NCBI GenBank assembly: GCA_030628305.1
Contig: DAOVRE010000021.1
Coordinates: 1 to 11,698 of the forward strand
From: Candidatus Heimdallarchaeota archaeon
GTDB taxonomy: Archaea; Asgardarchaeota; Heimdallarchaeia; Heimdallarchaeales; Heimdallarchaeaceae
Length of the DNA stretch: 11,698 bases
Direction of reading: 5' to 3'
A model generated the notes under the pieces. That model searched no databases. It had not been told where the DNA came from and was given only the letters and a program-made list of their open reading frames with translations. Of the stretch, positions 1 through 7,519 are shown in pieces. Positions within the stretch are counted from its first letter, which is position 1. Every line of letters starts with the position of its first letter. The translations under genes and the position numbers were made by a program.

Positions 1-175
1 CAATGGTTTTTCCTTTAAGATCTCCTATGTGGCGTTTATTTTTTTCTACCATCAATTCTGCCGATATCTTATCTTGCTTTTTCTTTAGTTTTCTCTGCTT
101 GGGGACTACGGCAGCTCGTGTCTTCAGTTTACTACCACTCTTCAATTGCTTAACTTTTTTTGGTTTCTCAGACAT
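1..175 (-). CDS. Lysine-rich protein, N-terminal part only (runs off the window)
   Basis: A minus-strand frame opens with ATG at 175-173 and stays open to the window edge, giving 58 codons. A GAGG ribosome binding site lies 7 bases upstream of the ATG. The visible part is very basic: 17 Lys and 3 Arg against 5 acidic residues, with Lys clusters near residues 4-18 and 26-36. This is the kind of flexible basic N-terminus seen in small archaeal ribosomal or nucleic-acid-binding proteins, but no family signature is visible, so the function is left open. No signal peptide or membrane segment is seen. It is divergent from thyX. A plus-strand frame over 3-272 covers the same DNA but has no start signal and reads as an antisense shadow. 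Confidence 0.6.
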   Translation of the reverse strand, partial: MSEKPKKVKQLKSGSKLKTRAAVVPKQRKLKKKQDKISAELMVEKNKRHIGDLKGKTI

Positions 176-224
176 GGTTTTTCCTCATGCTAGTAGAAGG
201 TACTGTGCACCAGATGGTTACCCT

Positions 225-245
225 ATTAACGTTATACAACCACTT
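225..245 (-). promoter_or_regulatory. Candidate promoter for the lysine-rich gene
   Basis: Read on the minus strand, a TATA-like stretch (TTGTATAA, 239-232) follows a purine-rich segment (AAAGTGG) that could serve as a BRE. Start of transcription would fall near 205-212, leaving a leader of about 35 bases that includes the GAGG ribosome binding site. This is weak evidence in AT-rich DNA. The rest of 176-350 shows no gene. Confidence 0.3.
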
Positions 246-354
246 TATTCAAAAACTTTTTGTGATATGTAATGACATTATTCCTATAAGATATAAAGAG
301 AAGGATAGTTTTTCTGAGTTTCTATTCCTTTAACTTCTTATAATTTGATATCTA

Positions 355-386
355 TTTATATCTAGTATAATATAACTATAATATAC
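355..386 (+). promoter_or_regulatory. Candidate promoter region of thyX
   Basis: A TTTATATC box (355-362) is followed by a second TATA-rich stretch up to 386. Either could place the transcription start between about 383 and 410, upstream of the TTG at 441. The heptamer ATATCTA occurs at 348-354 and again at 358-364, one helical turn apart. That could be an operator half-site pair or chance in AT-rich sequence. Confidence 0.35.
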
Positions 387-440
387 AAACAGCTAGAGTT
401 AACTTCAAAAACGGATGTCATACATTCATTAAAAAACAAG

Positions 441-2285
441 TTGAAAATAGTTTCATTTAGTACTAGCAGCTATAAGGTTAGTACAGAAATATCTAAGGTG
501 ATCATCATCCAAGTTAAATTGATTTCTTACCCTGAAGAAGTAGAATTAATAGCAAAAATGGCCGGATTGATATGCTATTCCGGTGAGAAGGTTTTCGAAG
601 AGATAAAGGATAAAGCCTCTCTTAAAACTGATGAATATCTTGAAGCAATAATAAAATCTGGTCACTTATCAATATTAGAACACAATGTATTTGTTTTCTA
701 TGTATCAGGAATAAGTAGGGCTTGTTATGATAAGAAAACAGAAGTATATACTAAAGACGGATGGAAGCTCTTTGAGAATCTAAAGAAAGAAGATTTGTTT
801 CTGACACGAGACGCAGATGACACTGTTGAATTTCAAAAAGCAGAAAGATTCATTAGATATAAGTATAGTGGGGAAATGCATCACTACAAATCACAAAGCT
901 TCGATTTAGTGGTTACACCAGATCACAATTTATACCTAAGAAGATATGAATTAAAAAAGGGCGAGAGTAAAGCGTTCAAACTATACAAATCCAATGAATT
1001 TCCGCAGCAGAGAATGACTATGGATAAAGTAATTCGGCATAAGGTGGAAATAGACGATCTTCTCACTATCAAGGGATACAACTATATTAGAAAAGATAAT
1101 CAAGGTAATGACTATACAGTTACTACTCCAGATCTAATTCTAAAAAGAGAGCACTTCATTCAATTCTTAGCTTGGTATTTATCCGAAGGAAGCTTATATT
1201 ATAATCCTAACGAGAACAGTTACCGAATGACAATATCCCAATCATCCATTAAAAAATCGAATCGTAAAGAGATAGAGGAAATAATATGGAAATTAGGTTG
1301 TACTCCAACTATTTTAAAAAATCAGATTGTTTTTAAGAATCAGACACTTGGAAACTTTCTAGAAAAACTTGGAAAAAGTTTTGAGAAGTATATTCCTTTT
1401 GATTTGTTAAAAGATTTCAATGATAAGTATGCAAGGATATTTTTGGAAACTTATGTAAAGGGGAATGGTACAGTAGAGAAAAGTGGACATGTGCGTATTT
1501 ATACAACTTCAAAGAAGCTCGCAAATCAAATTCAGGTTTTATGTTTTATTGCAGGATTTACAGCTAACATTTGGATTGATGATAGGATAGGATTAAAAAG
1601 GACTATCGGTGAAAAACACTTTGAGAATAAGAGAATATGTTATGTCGTTTCATTATCAAAGGGAAAAAGAAATCGAAACCCTGTACTTAAAATGAACAAA
1701 CATTTCTCTGAGGTTTCCTATGATGATTATGTATACTGTGTGGAAGTCTCTAAATTTCATAATTTGTTCGTGAGAAGGAATGGAATAGCCATTTGGTGTG
1801 GCAATTGTTCCCATCAACTGGTAAGAAAGAGGATAGCTAGTTTTTCTCAGCAATCTCAGAGATATGTTAATGCGGAAAATTTTGAATATATCACTCCAGA
1901 CGAAATCAATAAGTCAACTTTTGGAGAAAGATATAAGGAAATTGTAAATCAAACTCATGAACTTTATCAAGAGATGGTTAACAATGGCGTTCCAAAAGAA
2001 GACGCGAGATACATCTTACCTAATGCAACTTCCACCCAGCTAATAGTTTCTATGAATGGTCATTCACTAATTGATTTACTAGTAAGAAGGATTTGTGAAA
2101 GAAGCCAGTGGGAGATTCGTGAATTAGCGGAGAGGATGTTAGAGGAAGTAAAAAAGGTTGCTCCAGCAATCTTCAAAAATCTTGGAGCATTTTGCGATTT
2201 CTATGGTTATTGTCCAGAAAATAGTCATTCGTGCGGAAGAGTTCCTACAATAGATGAATTAAAAGAAAAAGCTTCTCTTAAGTAG
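441..2285 (+). CDS. thyX: Flavin-dependent thymidylate synthase ThyX, precursor with an intein
   Basis: ThyX (EC 2.1.1.148) makes dTMP from dUMP using methylene-tetrahydrofolate, FAD and NAD(P)H, in the cytoplasm. The 614-residue precursor has N-extein residues 1-94 and C-extein residues 456-614. Joined, they give a 253-residue ThyX of normal size. Family features visible are the segment before the insertion (HLSILEHNVF, GISRA), the signature after it (RKR, seven residues, then S472, then QRY), DARYILPNA, SMNGHSL, and RSQWEIRELAERM. The usual signature is RHR; here His is Lys (K463). The start is uncertain. TTG at 441 lacks a ribosome binding site, and GTG at 498 (residue 20) gives an N-terminus closer to the family (MIIIQVKLISY) but also lacks one. 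The gene is monocistronic, and its TAG stop sits 5 bases from the stop of the opposing operon. Confidence 0.93.
   Translation: MKIVSFSTSSYKVSTEISKVIIIQVKLISYPEEVELIAKMAGLICYSGEKVFEEIKDKASLKTDEYLEAIIKSGHLSILEHNVFVFYVSGISRACYDKKTEVYTKDGWKLFENLKKEDLFLTRDADDTVEFQKAERFIRYKYSGEMHHYKSQSFDLVVTPDHNLYLRRYELKKGESKAFKLYKSNEFPQQRMTMDKVIRHKVEIDDLLTIKGYNYIRKDNQGNDYTVTTPDLILKREHFIQFLAWYLSEGSLYYNPNENSYRMTISQSSIKKSNRKEIEEIIWKLGCTPTILKNQIVFKNQTLGNFLEKLGKSFEKYIPFDLLKDFNDKYARIFLETYVKGNGTVEKSGHVRIYTTSKKLANQIQVLCFIAGFTANIWIDDRIGLKRTIGEKHFENKRICYVVSLSKGKRNRNPVLKMNKHFSEVSYDDYVYCVEVSKFHNLFVRRNGIAIWCGNCSHQLVRKRIASFSQQSQRYVNAENFEYITPDEINKSTFGERYKEIVNQTHELYQEMVNNGVPKEDARYILPNATSTQLIVSMNGHSLIDLLVRRICERSQWEIRELAERMLEEVKKVAPAIFKNLGAFCDFYGYCPENSHSCGRVPTIDELKEKASLK
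723..1805 (+). mobile_element. LAGLIDADG intein in ThyX (361 residues), endonuclease probably inactive
   Basis: An in-frame protein-splicing element occupying precursor residues 95-455. It begins with Cys (C95, CYDKKTEV), has a TxxH block B (T159, P, D, H162), and ends VRRNGIAIWCGN, with Cys456 as the +1 nucleophile. Asn455 is the cyclising residue, and the usual penultimate His is Gly454, a known variant. Excision restores GISRA-CSHQLVR, which reads as uninterrupted ThyX. Between the splicing blocks lie two LAGLIDADG-type helices: LAWYLSEGS (acidic E249) and FLETYVKGNGTV. The second has Asn342 where the catalytic Asp/Glu should be. Splicing residues therefore look complete while DNA cleavage is likely reduced to nicking or lost. 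Boundaries rest on the extein join and are firm. Confidence 0.93.
2259..2281 (-). terminator. Hairpin at the convergent 3' ends, possible terminator of the operon
   Basis: On the minus strand this reads as a nine-base stem (TTAAGAGAA / TTCTTTTAA, one G-U pair) around a five-base loop, with a T-rich run in its second half. It begins 10 bases after the operon's last stop codon and lies inside the 3' end of thyX. A T-run after a stop codon is typical of archaeal termination. On the plus strand the same inverted repeat overlaps the thyX stop. Confidence 0.35.
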
Positions 2286-2290
2286 TGTTA

Positions 2291-3124
2291 TCAATTGGAA
2301 TTTTCAATATTATCTTCAGTTGCTTCTGTATCAGAGTTTTTCTCTTGTTGTTGATTATCCTGCGTATCTACATCTACAATCTTAGGTAGAATTGCATTTG
2401 TTCTAATTAATAAAACAGAATATATTATAGCTACTAAGATCAAAGAAGGACGAATTATGTATTCAGCTAAGGAATCTTCAGGTATGAGGTAAAAAATCAT
2501 TAAAGCATAAAGGGCAGCAAGGGCAGCAAAAATTATCAATAGCAAAATGGGCCACAACATCCTTTTAAATAATACAACCCATTTTTGCAATGTTTTTATT
2601 CCTTCAGGAGACATATATTCAAAATCAGTTTTTATCAAATTGTCCTTATATTGTTGCACTTGTTCTCTTGTATACTTACTCTTTGTTCTTACAAATGTAT
2701 GTTCTTGTTCAAAGTATTCCATATAATAAAATGTTGACAGAAAACGTAGACCTATACATAACCCAGCTAAGGATTGATATATTATAATATCAACTCTACC
2801 CAAAGTAGCGGGGAAAAACATTGAGTTTGGGTTAGCTAAAAGAAGAGACAATATTGTACCAAATATGAAGAAAAGACCAAAAGTAACCTCAGAGGACAAT
2901 TTCATTTGAGTCCCTTTGAGAAGATCTGTCATTAATATTACTACTCCAAGCACCAACCAAATTGCGAAGATGTAGATATTCAAACTGAAAGCTGATTGGA
3001 CAATAATTAAACTGATAGCTAAAGCTCCAAAGAGATGATGGGCACCTGCGATGAAATTAGAGCCTAGAGCTGTCAAAGAAGTCAGTTCCCAATCTTCTTC
3101 ATATACTTTATCTTTTATTCTCAC
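2291..3124 (-). CDS. Six-TM membrane protein of unknown family, last gene of the MoxR operon
   Basis: A 277-residue protein starting at GTG (3124-3122), which overlaps the DUF58 stop by 4 bases (GTGA). GAGG lies 8 bases upstream, so translation is probably coupled. Six hydrophobic segments are seen at about 30-47, 49-68, 80-97, 110-133, 188-213 and 223-242. Between TM4 and TM5 is a charged loop of about 55 residues (FVRTKSKYTREQVQQYKDN). The C-terminal tail, 249-277, is a low-complexity stretch rich in Asp, Glu, Gln and Asn, probably disordered. I recognise no family. MoxR/DUF58 clusters elsewhere often carry extra multi-TM proteins (SpoIIM- or RDD-like), and this could fill a similar place, but no motif of those families is visible. 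Confidence 0.85.
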   Translation of the reverse strand: MRIKDKVYEEDWELTSLTALGSNFIAGAHHLFGALAISLIIVQSAFSLNIYIFAIWLVLGVVILMTDLLKGTQMKLSSEVTFGLFFIFGTILSLLLANPNSMFFPATLGRVDIIIYQSLAGLCIGLRFLSTFYYMEYFEQEHTFVRTKSKYTREQVQQYKDNLIKTDFEYMSPEGIKTLQKWVVLFKRMLWPILLLIIFAALAALYALMIFYLIPEDSLAEYIIRPSLILVAIIYSVLLIRTNAILPKIVDVDTQDNQQQEKNSDTEATEDNIENSN

Positions 3125-4503
3125 GATGCTCGCCTCACTGCTTCTTGAACCAATCTCTGTGTTGGAGAATATTTTTTCATTAATCGGAATAAGGAAAGAA
3201 TGATATTATCGTCATAACCAAATACATCTACATAATCTCCACGAATTGAATACAGAAGTTGACGTAATTCAATTTCCCTTTTTCTATATTCATCGCTCAC
3301 AATACTTGGAAAAACATCTTGTAATATTTCTCCATAATTCATATCTTCTGTCCTATCCAACATCCAGTCCTGTGAGGATAAGATATTGAAATGCATTGTA
3401 GCAAAATTAACAAAAATCACCCTACTCCCCATGGTTTGGAGAAGATGTATGCCTTGTAGTTTTTTTGTTAAATCTCCTTCTAAATCCGAAAATATTATAG
3501 CTATAGAATGTAAAACATTATTGTTTTTGGTAAATTTAACAGCATTAAGGAAACTACTATGAACACCTGTAGCTTCAATATCATATAGGTTGAGCATAAG
3601 TCTTAGCTCATGTTTTCCTACTTGTGGTATTATATATTTTTGCACATTTTCGGAATAAGCTACCACGGCCAAATCATGATTGGTACCTTTGATCAACGAA
3701 CATAGTTCTACTACTGAAGATAATGCGTACTCGAACTTGGGTCCAAACATTGTACTGCTAAGATCCAGATAAATCAGGAAATGTAAGTTTCTTTGGTCTT
3801 CAAATTCTCTTGATATCAATTTATCATGTCTCGCAGTTGCATACCAATCGATGTGTTTTAGTTGATCTCCAGGTAAATAATCTCGAAGCGCGAAAAATTC
3901 ATCACCTCGTCCCTTAACTCTCTGAGCAAATTCATGAACCATTTTCAACAATAGTTCTTTCTTTGTCTTCCACGGTATGTTAATACGAGGTCTCTGTGGT
4001 AGTATCTTGATTTGTTGTGTGTCTTTCAGTATTCGTTTATGTTTGAAAAGATACTGGAATGATCCAACGGATATTTCAATTGGACCAATTTCCCCATTTC
4101 CTCTTCTAGATGCAAGCAATAACCAAACAATTTTCGTCTTCTTTTGTGGAGGTAATTTGATTAGTATTGTCTCTGGTTTGTCTATACTCTTAAAATGGAA
4201 TGAGAAACGGAGACTAATTTTCGTGAGAATTGTTCTTCTAGATGGGTTTGTTAATTCAACTGCTACGGCTAATAAACCTCTACTTCTCATAAAATCCTTT
4301 GAACAACTCATTTTTGTATTGAAAGAATAGGTATGTGAAAATATAAAGGAAATGAAAGTGGAAGTAATAACTAATAAGAACAAAACACCAGGAACTATAA
4401 GAAGTAAATTATCTATTGCTAAGCCTATTATCACAAATAGACTACCGAATAGAATGAAAACTTTACCATTCTTTGTAAGTTCAAAGTGTCTTTCTTCTTC
4501 CAT
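3121..4503 (-). CDS. DUF58 family protein (vWA-like) partnered with MoxR
   Basis: A 460-residue membrane-anchored protein. Two hydrophobic segments sit near the N-terminus (about 14-28 and 32-55). The diagnostic DUF58 core lies at 198-234: GRGDEFFALRDYLPGD, then HIDWYATAR, then REFE. It leads into a von Willebrand factor A-like fold whose metal-site motif is D247-L-S-S-T251, with a further Asp at 340 (FSDLEGD). DUF58 proteins are common neighbours of MoxR ATPases and are thought to be the adaptor or substrate-binding partner. The molecular target is unknown. The gene starts with ATG (4503-4501), 21 bases after the moxR stop, with only a weak purine-rich ribosome binding site, and its stop overlaps the next start. 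Confidence 0.93.
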   Translation of the reverse strand: MEEERHFELTKNGKVFILFGSLFVIIGLAIDNLLLIVPGVLFLLVITSTFISFIFSHTYSFNTKMSCSKDFMRSRGLLAVAVELTNPSRRTILTKISLRFSFHFKSIDKPETILIKLPPQKKTKIVWLLLASRRGNGEIGPIEISVGSFQYLFKHKRILKDTQQIKILPQRPRINIPWKTKKELLLKMVHEFAQRVKGRGDEFFALRDYLPGDQLKHIDWYATARHDKLISREFEDQRNLHFLIYLDLSSTMFGPKFEYALSSVVELCSLIKGTNHDLAVVAYSENVQKYIIPQVGKHELRLMLNLYDIEATGVHSSFLNAVKFTKNNNVLHSIAIIFSDLEGDLTKKLQGIHLLQTMGSRVIFVNFATMHFNILSSQDWMLDRTEDMNYGEILQDVFPSIVSDEYRKREIELRQLLYSIRGDYVDVFGYDDNIILSLFRLMKKYSPTQRLVQEAVRRAS

Positions 4504-4524
4504 TTGAAATCTCTGCCTTTTGTT

Positions 4525-5469
4525 TTATATTACAACTTCTACATCTGAAAGGATATTTTCAATAATCTCAGAAATTCGGATTTGTTCGATTTCTGCCTCT
4601 GGAGAGAGCATCAATCTATGGTTCATAACAGGATAGAATATAGATTTGATATCATCAGGTTCCACAAAATCTCTCCCCCTAATTGCAGCAATGGACCGAC
4701 TCAGAGTAAGTAAAGCTATTGACCCCCTTGGATTTGCTCCAAGAGCTAAGGAAGGAATCGAACGTGTCGCAATTACTAGTTTTGCAATGTACTCAAGAAT
4801 CTGGTTGCTTACAGTTACGTTTTTCTCAATCTCTGTTATTAATTTGAGAATGGTTTTTTGATCAGTAACTATCTCAATATCTGCAAACATCTTTTCTCTC
4901 TTCTTAACAAGCATCTCAACTTCTCCATTAAGAGAAGGAGGATAAACAGGAATCTTAACTAAAAATCTATCAATCTGAGCTTCTGGAAGAGGATAGACTC
5001 CTGTACTTTCGATTGGATTTTGAGTAGCTATAACCATAAATGGTTCTGGAAGCTTGAACGTTTGATTACCTGAAGAAACTTGCTTCTCTTGCATTGCTTC
5101 TAGTAAAGCTGATTGTGTTTTTGGTGGTGCTCTGTTTATTTCATCTGTTAGTAATATACTGGTGAAAACTGGTCCTTCAATGAATCTAAAAGAACCTGTT
5201 TCTCTTTCGTATATGTTGCCTCCTGTTATATCAGCTGGCATCAAATCGCTTGTAAACTGTATTCTTTTGAAACCCATTTTGATAACTTCTGCTAAAGTAC
5301 TAGCCATCAATGTTTTTGCTATTCCAGGTACACCTTCTAGCAGAACGTGTCCTTCACTTAGAAGAGAAGCAAACATTAGTTCGATAACATTTTCATTACC
5401 CACTATTCGTTTTTTCATTTGCTTCATTATTTTTTCAAAAATATCTTTTGCTTCTTGCACTTTTGTCAT
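4525..5469 (-). CDS. MoxR-family AAA+ ATPase
   Basis: A 314-residue ATPase with a complete AAA+ motif set. Walker A is GVPGIAKT (46-53), and Walker B is ILLTDEIN with D109-E110, followed by the MoxR hallmark RAPPKTQSALLEAMQE. Sensor 1 is ATQNPIE (N151), the likely arginine finger is R168 (EAQIDRF), and sensor 2 is GANPRGS (R248). Length is typical for the family and nothing is missing. MoxR proteins are cytoplasmic hexameric ATPases believed to work as chaperones that mature or insert metal cofactors or assemble complexes with a vWA partner, here the DUF58 protein directly downstream. The ATG overlaps the DUF4350 stop by 4 bases (ATGA), with GAGG 9 bases upstream, indicating coupled translation. 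Confidence 0.96.
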   Translation of the reverse strand: MTKVQEAKDIFEKIMKQMKKRIVGNENVIELMFASLLSEGHVLLEGVPGIAKTLMASTLAEVIKMGFKRIQFTSDLMPADITGGNIYERETGSFRFIEGPVFTSILLTDEINRAPPKTQSALLEAMQEKQVSSGNQTFKLPEPFMVIATQNPIESTGVYPLPEAQIDRFLVKIPVYPPSLNGEVEMLVKKREKMFADIEIVTDQKTILKLITEIEKNVTVSNQILEYIAKLVIATRSIPSLALGANPRGSIALLTLSRSIAAIRGRDFVEPDDIKSIFYPVMNHRLMLSPEAEIEQIRISEIIENILSDVEVVI

Positions 5470-6752
5470 TTATATCGTCCTCTTTTTTGTATCTCTTCTA
5501 GCATCTTGAAGAGTGAAAGGAAAGTTTTTTGATCTAATTTCCTTTTAAACGCTATTTCGAATAACTCTTTTTCCTCCTCTGTGAATTTCTCCAATCGAAT
5601 ATAACTTGCCTTTTTCGTAAGATAATACTGATACGCTTTTTGAGGATAAAGCTCATACTGGAAATACAAGTTTGATAGAAACTGTTCTTCAACCGTTGGT
5701 TTTATTGGAGATCCATAAGTATCGTACAACTCCCTCTCCCTTGACCAAATCCTATCTGATAAGAATTTCTTATAAGTTTCCTTTGGTTTGAATGTTTCTC
5801 TAAACCTTGGAGTGGCATAATATAATGTTAAAACAACCAAAACAAGTAAGAAAATAAAGACTTGTGTTTTTGATAATAGAATTATTGTCCCATAAGATTG
5901 GTTAATCATTCCCTCAGTTGTTGAAAAAGGCCATCTTTTGTGACTTTCCTCAAAACAGACAAGTCTTTCTTCTCCTGAAGAATAATACCCAATAAGATAG
6001 AGTGCGAGATTAATATTCCCAAAACCTTGACTATAAAGATCGTTAGTTAGAAAACTTGGAGAAGAAATAACAATGACGAATCCAAGCCCTCTTTTGAGAA
6101 CCGTACCTACTTGCAAACTTGCTGTAGGTTCAGAATCAATATTCCAAATACCATCTTGGCTCTCGTCTAGAAATGCGGTGCTATAGGTACTTATCCCAAA
6201 GAGTTCTGTCTGTGTTGAACTCTCTGCTACAAAAGACAGTTCTCTAGCTTCTATCATGCATAGGCTAGTGTTTGTTTCAATTGGCGAATTTAACATGATG
6301 ATTTCTGGTGTTTTATAATAATAGGTTGTTTCTAATATGGTTGAACTAGAAAGAAAAACTCCGAAGTGTTTTGCTAGAATATTGGTGGGACCAGAGCCGG
6401 CCAATATTACTGCTAAACCCCCCTGTAAAACAAAACCATCTATTGCTAATATTTCTGAATCCCGATAGTTCTTCGAGCCACCAGCTATAATAAGAGTTGA
6501 TGATTTTGGAAGTTTAATAATAGGGTCTGTTGATAATATCGTTCTTGTAGAATTGTAACCAGATTCAAGAAGTAAACTATTGAAATAAGACATACCGCCA
6601 GGTCCTGTATTGCTTATAGAATATGGAGGTTGTCCGCTTGTGATGTTGATACTAAGGGGGAGAATGATTACTAAGAATATTAGCAGGGTTTGGATAAGCA
6701 TTTTGAACAATGGAGAATATTTCTTTGAAAATATAACAGGTGTAAGCTTCAT
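5466..6752 (-). CDS. DUF4350 domain membrane protein
   Basis: A 428-residue protein with an N-terminal membrane anchor (about 17-36), an extracytoplasmic domain (about 40-285), a second TM (about 289-312) and a cytoplasmic tail of about 115 residues. The external domain matches the DUF4350 pattern: a start like GMSYFNSLLLESGY (53-66), a strand LIIAGG, then FVLQGGLAVILAGSG, and CFEESHKRWPF near its end, where the family has an acidic-His motif. DUF4350 proteins recur in MoxR/DUF58 clusters of bacteria and archaea. Their domain resembles a glutamine-amidotransferase-like fold without known activity. The ATG overlaps the DUF4129 stop by 4 bases (ATGA), and a GAGG lies 10 bases upstream. The assignment rests on remembered family pattern and gene context. 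Confidence 0.85.
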   Translation of the reverse strand: MKLTPVIFSKKYSPLFKMLIQTLLIFLVIILPLSINITSGQPPYSISNTGPGGMSYFNSLLLESGYNSTRTILSTDPIIKLPKSSTLIIAGGSKNYRDSEILAIDGFVLQGGLAVILAGSGPTNILAKHFGVFLSSSTILETTYYYKTPEIIMLNSPIETNTSLCMIEARELSFVAESSTQTELFGISTYSTAFLDESQDGIWNIDSEPTASLQVGTVLKRGLGFVIVISSPSFLTNDLYSQGFGNINLALYLIGYYSSGEERLVCFEESHKRWPFSTTEGMINQSYGTIILLSKTQVFIFLLVLVVLTLYYATPRFRETFKPKETYKKFLSDRIWSRERELYDTYGSPIKPTVEEQFLSNLYFQYELYPQKAYQYYLTKKASYIRLEKFTEEEKELFEIAFKRKLDQKTFLSLFKMLEEIQKRGRYK

Positions 6753-7519
6753 TGTTCATCTTCCTCTCTAATTCGTTGAATAATTTCGATATCTGTTTGA
6801 GCCGCACTCAAACCTTTTACTGCTTCGAGATCTCTGATGAAATCCAACAAATCTTTCTTTTTCATTTGTTGCTTTTTATATCTTGCAACATAGAAAGTTT
6901 GTATCATTGAATTTAAGTGGGGAAGAATATTTGGCAAATCAAGTGACTTTGCAAATTCCTTAGGTGTAAGGTAAGTTTCTCTGCTTATCCCTAGAATTTT
7001 CTTCATGTTCTCATCAAGTTGATGATAACCGAAAATTATACCTTCCGTATATTTTCCTTCTCTCAAATATTCTCCAAGTACTTCCGTAAGTGTTCTTATT
7101 TGTGTTCTGAACTTTTCTCTTCGAGATTGAAGAGTACTTCCTGTAACCATGGATCTAGGCACAGACCGACTTTCCTCAGTCTTTCTTCTAAGAAATAGAA
7201 AAGCAATTATTAGTACTATAATTACTGCAACAGCTATGGGAATAACTTGAGCGGGGACAAGTCCCTCACTTCCACCTTGTGGATTATTGGGTGGAACAGT
7301 AGGAGTATTAGTTGGATATGGGGGAGCAGAGGGATCAGTTGTAAGAGGGTCTGTTGTGGGGGCAGGAGGAGAGAAAGAAGTGGTAGAAAGCGTACTAATA
7401 GGATAATCATCGATGCCATAGTATGTTTCTTGAGTACTATTTACTAAGATAAATACTAGTATACAAGTGAGAACTATAAACAACCTAATATTAATAAATT
7501 TCTTGAAATCAATCTTCAC
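6749..7519 (-). CDS. DUF4129 domain protein with Pro/Thr-rich external linker
   Basis: With the GTG start at 7519 the product has 256 residues. The GTG is preferred because AGGTGA lies 5 bases before it. An ATG at 7543 would add 8 residues but has no ribosome binding site. An N-terminal hydrophobic segment (about 11-27) is a signal anchor. A Pro/Thr/Ser-rich external linker follows (about 44-82), then a TM (about 93-111, ended by LRRK) and a cytoplasmic DUF4129-like domain (about 140-235). That domain holds GKYTEGIIFGYHQLDENM, LTPKEFAKSL and TFYVARY, the usual family landmarks. DUF4129 domains regularly accompany MoxR/DUF58. Often they are fused to a transglutaminase-like domain, which is absent here. 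The gene overlaps the previous one by 11 bases. Confidence 0.85.
   Translation of the reverse strand: MKIDFKKFINIRLFIVLTCILVFILVNSTQETYYGIDDYPISTLSTTSFSPPAPTTDPLTTDPSAPPYPTNTPTVPPNNPQGGSEGLVPAQVIPIAVAVIIVLIIAFLFLRRKTEESRSVPRSMVTGSTLQSRREKFRTQIRTLTEVLGEYLREGKYTEGIIFGYHQLDENMKKILGISRETYLTPKEFAKSLDLPNILPHLNSMIQTFYVARYKKQQMKKKDLLDFIRDLEAVKGLSAAQTDIEIIQRIREEDEQ

Noticed and set aside
198..224. Imperfect palindromes (GTGCAC, GGTACT...GCACC, GGTTACC) in the divergent promoter region
   Set aside because: Short and imperfect, not clearly paired, and not above what chance would give.
3..272. Plus-strand reading frame across the left edge
   Set aside because: It lies antisense to the lysine-rich gene, has no start signal, and extends through the opposing promoter; its peptide looks like an AT-rich shadow.
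1656..1853. Minus-strand reading frame inside thyX
   Set aside because: It lies opposite the conserved intein end and the ThyX signature, so the coding strand is certain; no ribosome binding site.
7234..7447. Alternative frames on both strands over the Pro/Thr-rich linker
   Set aside because: Low-complexity linker DNA stays open in several frames; the DUF4129 frame continues on both sides with recognisable domains.
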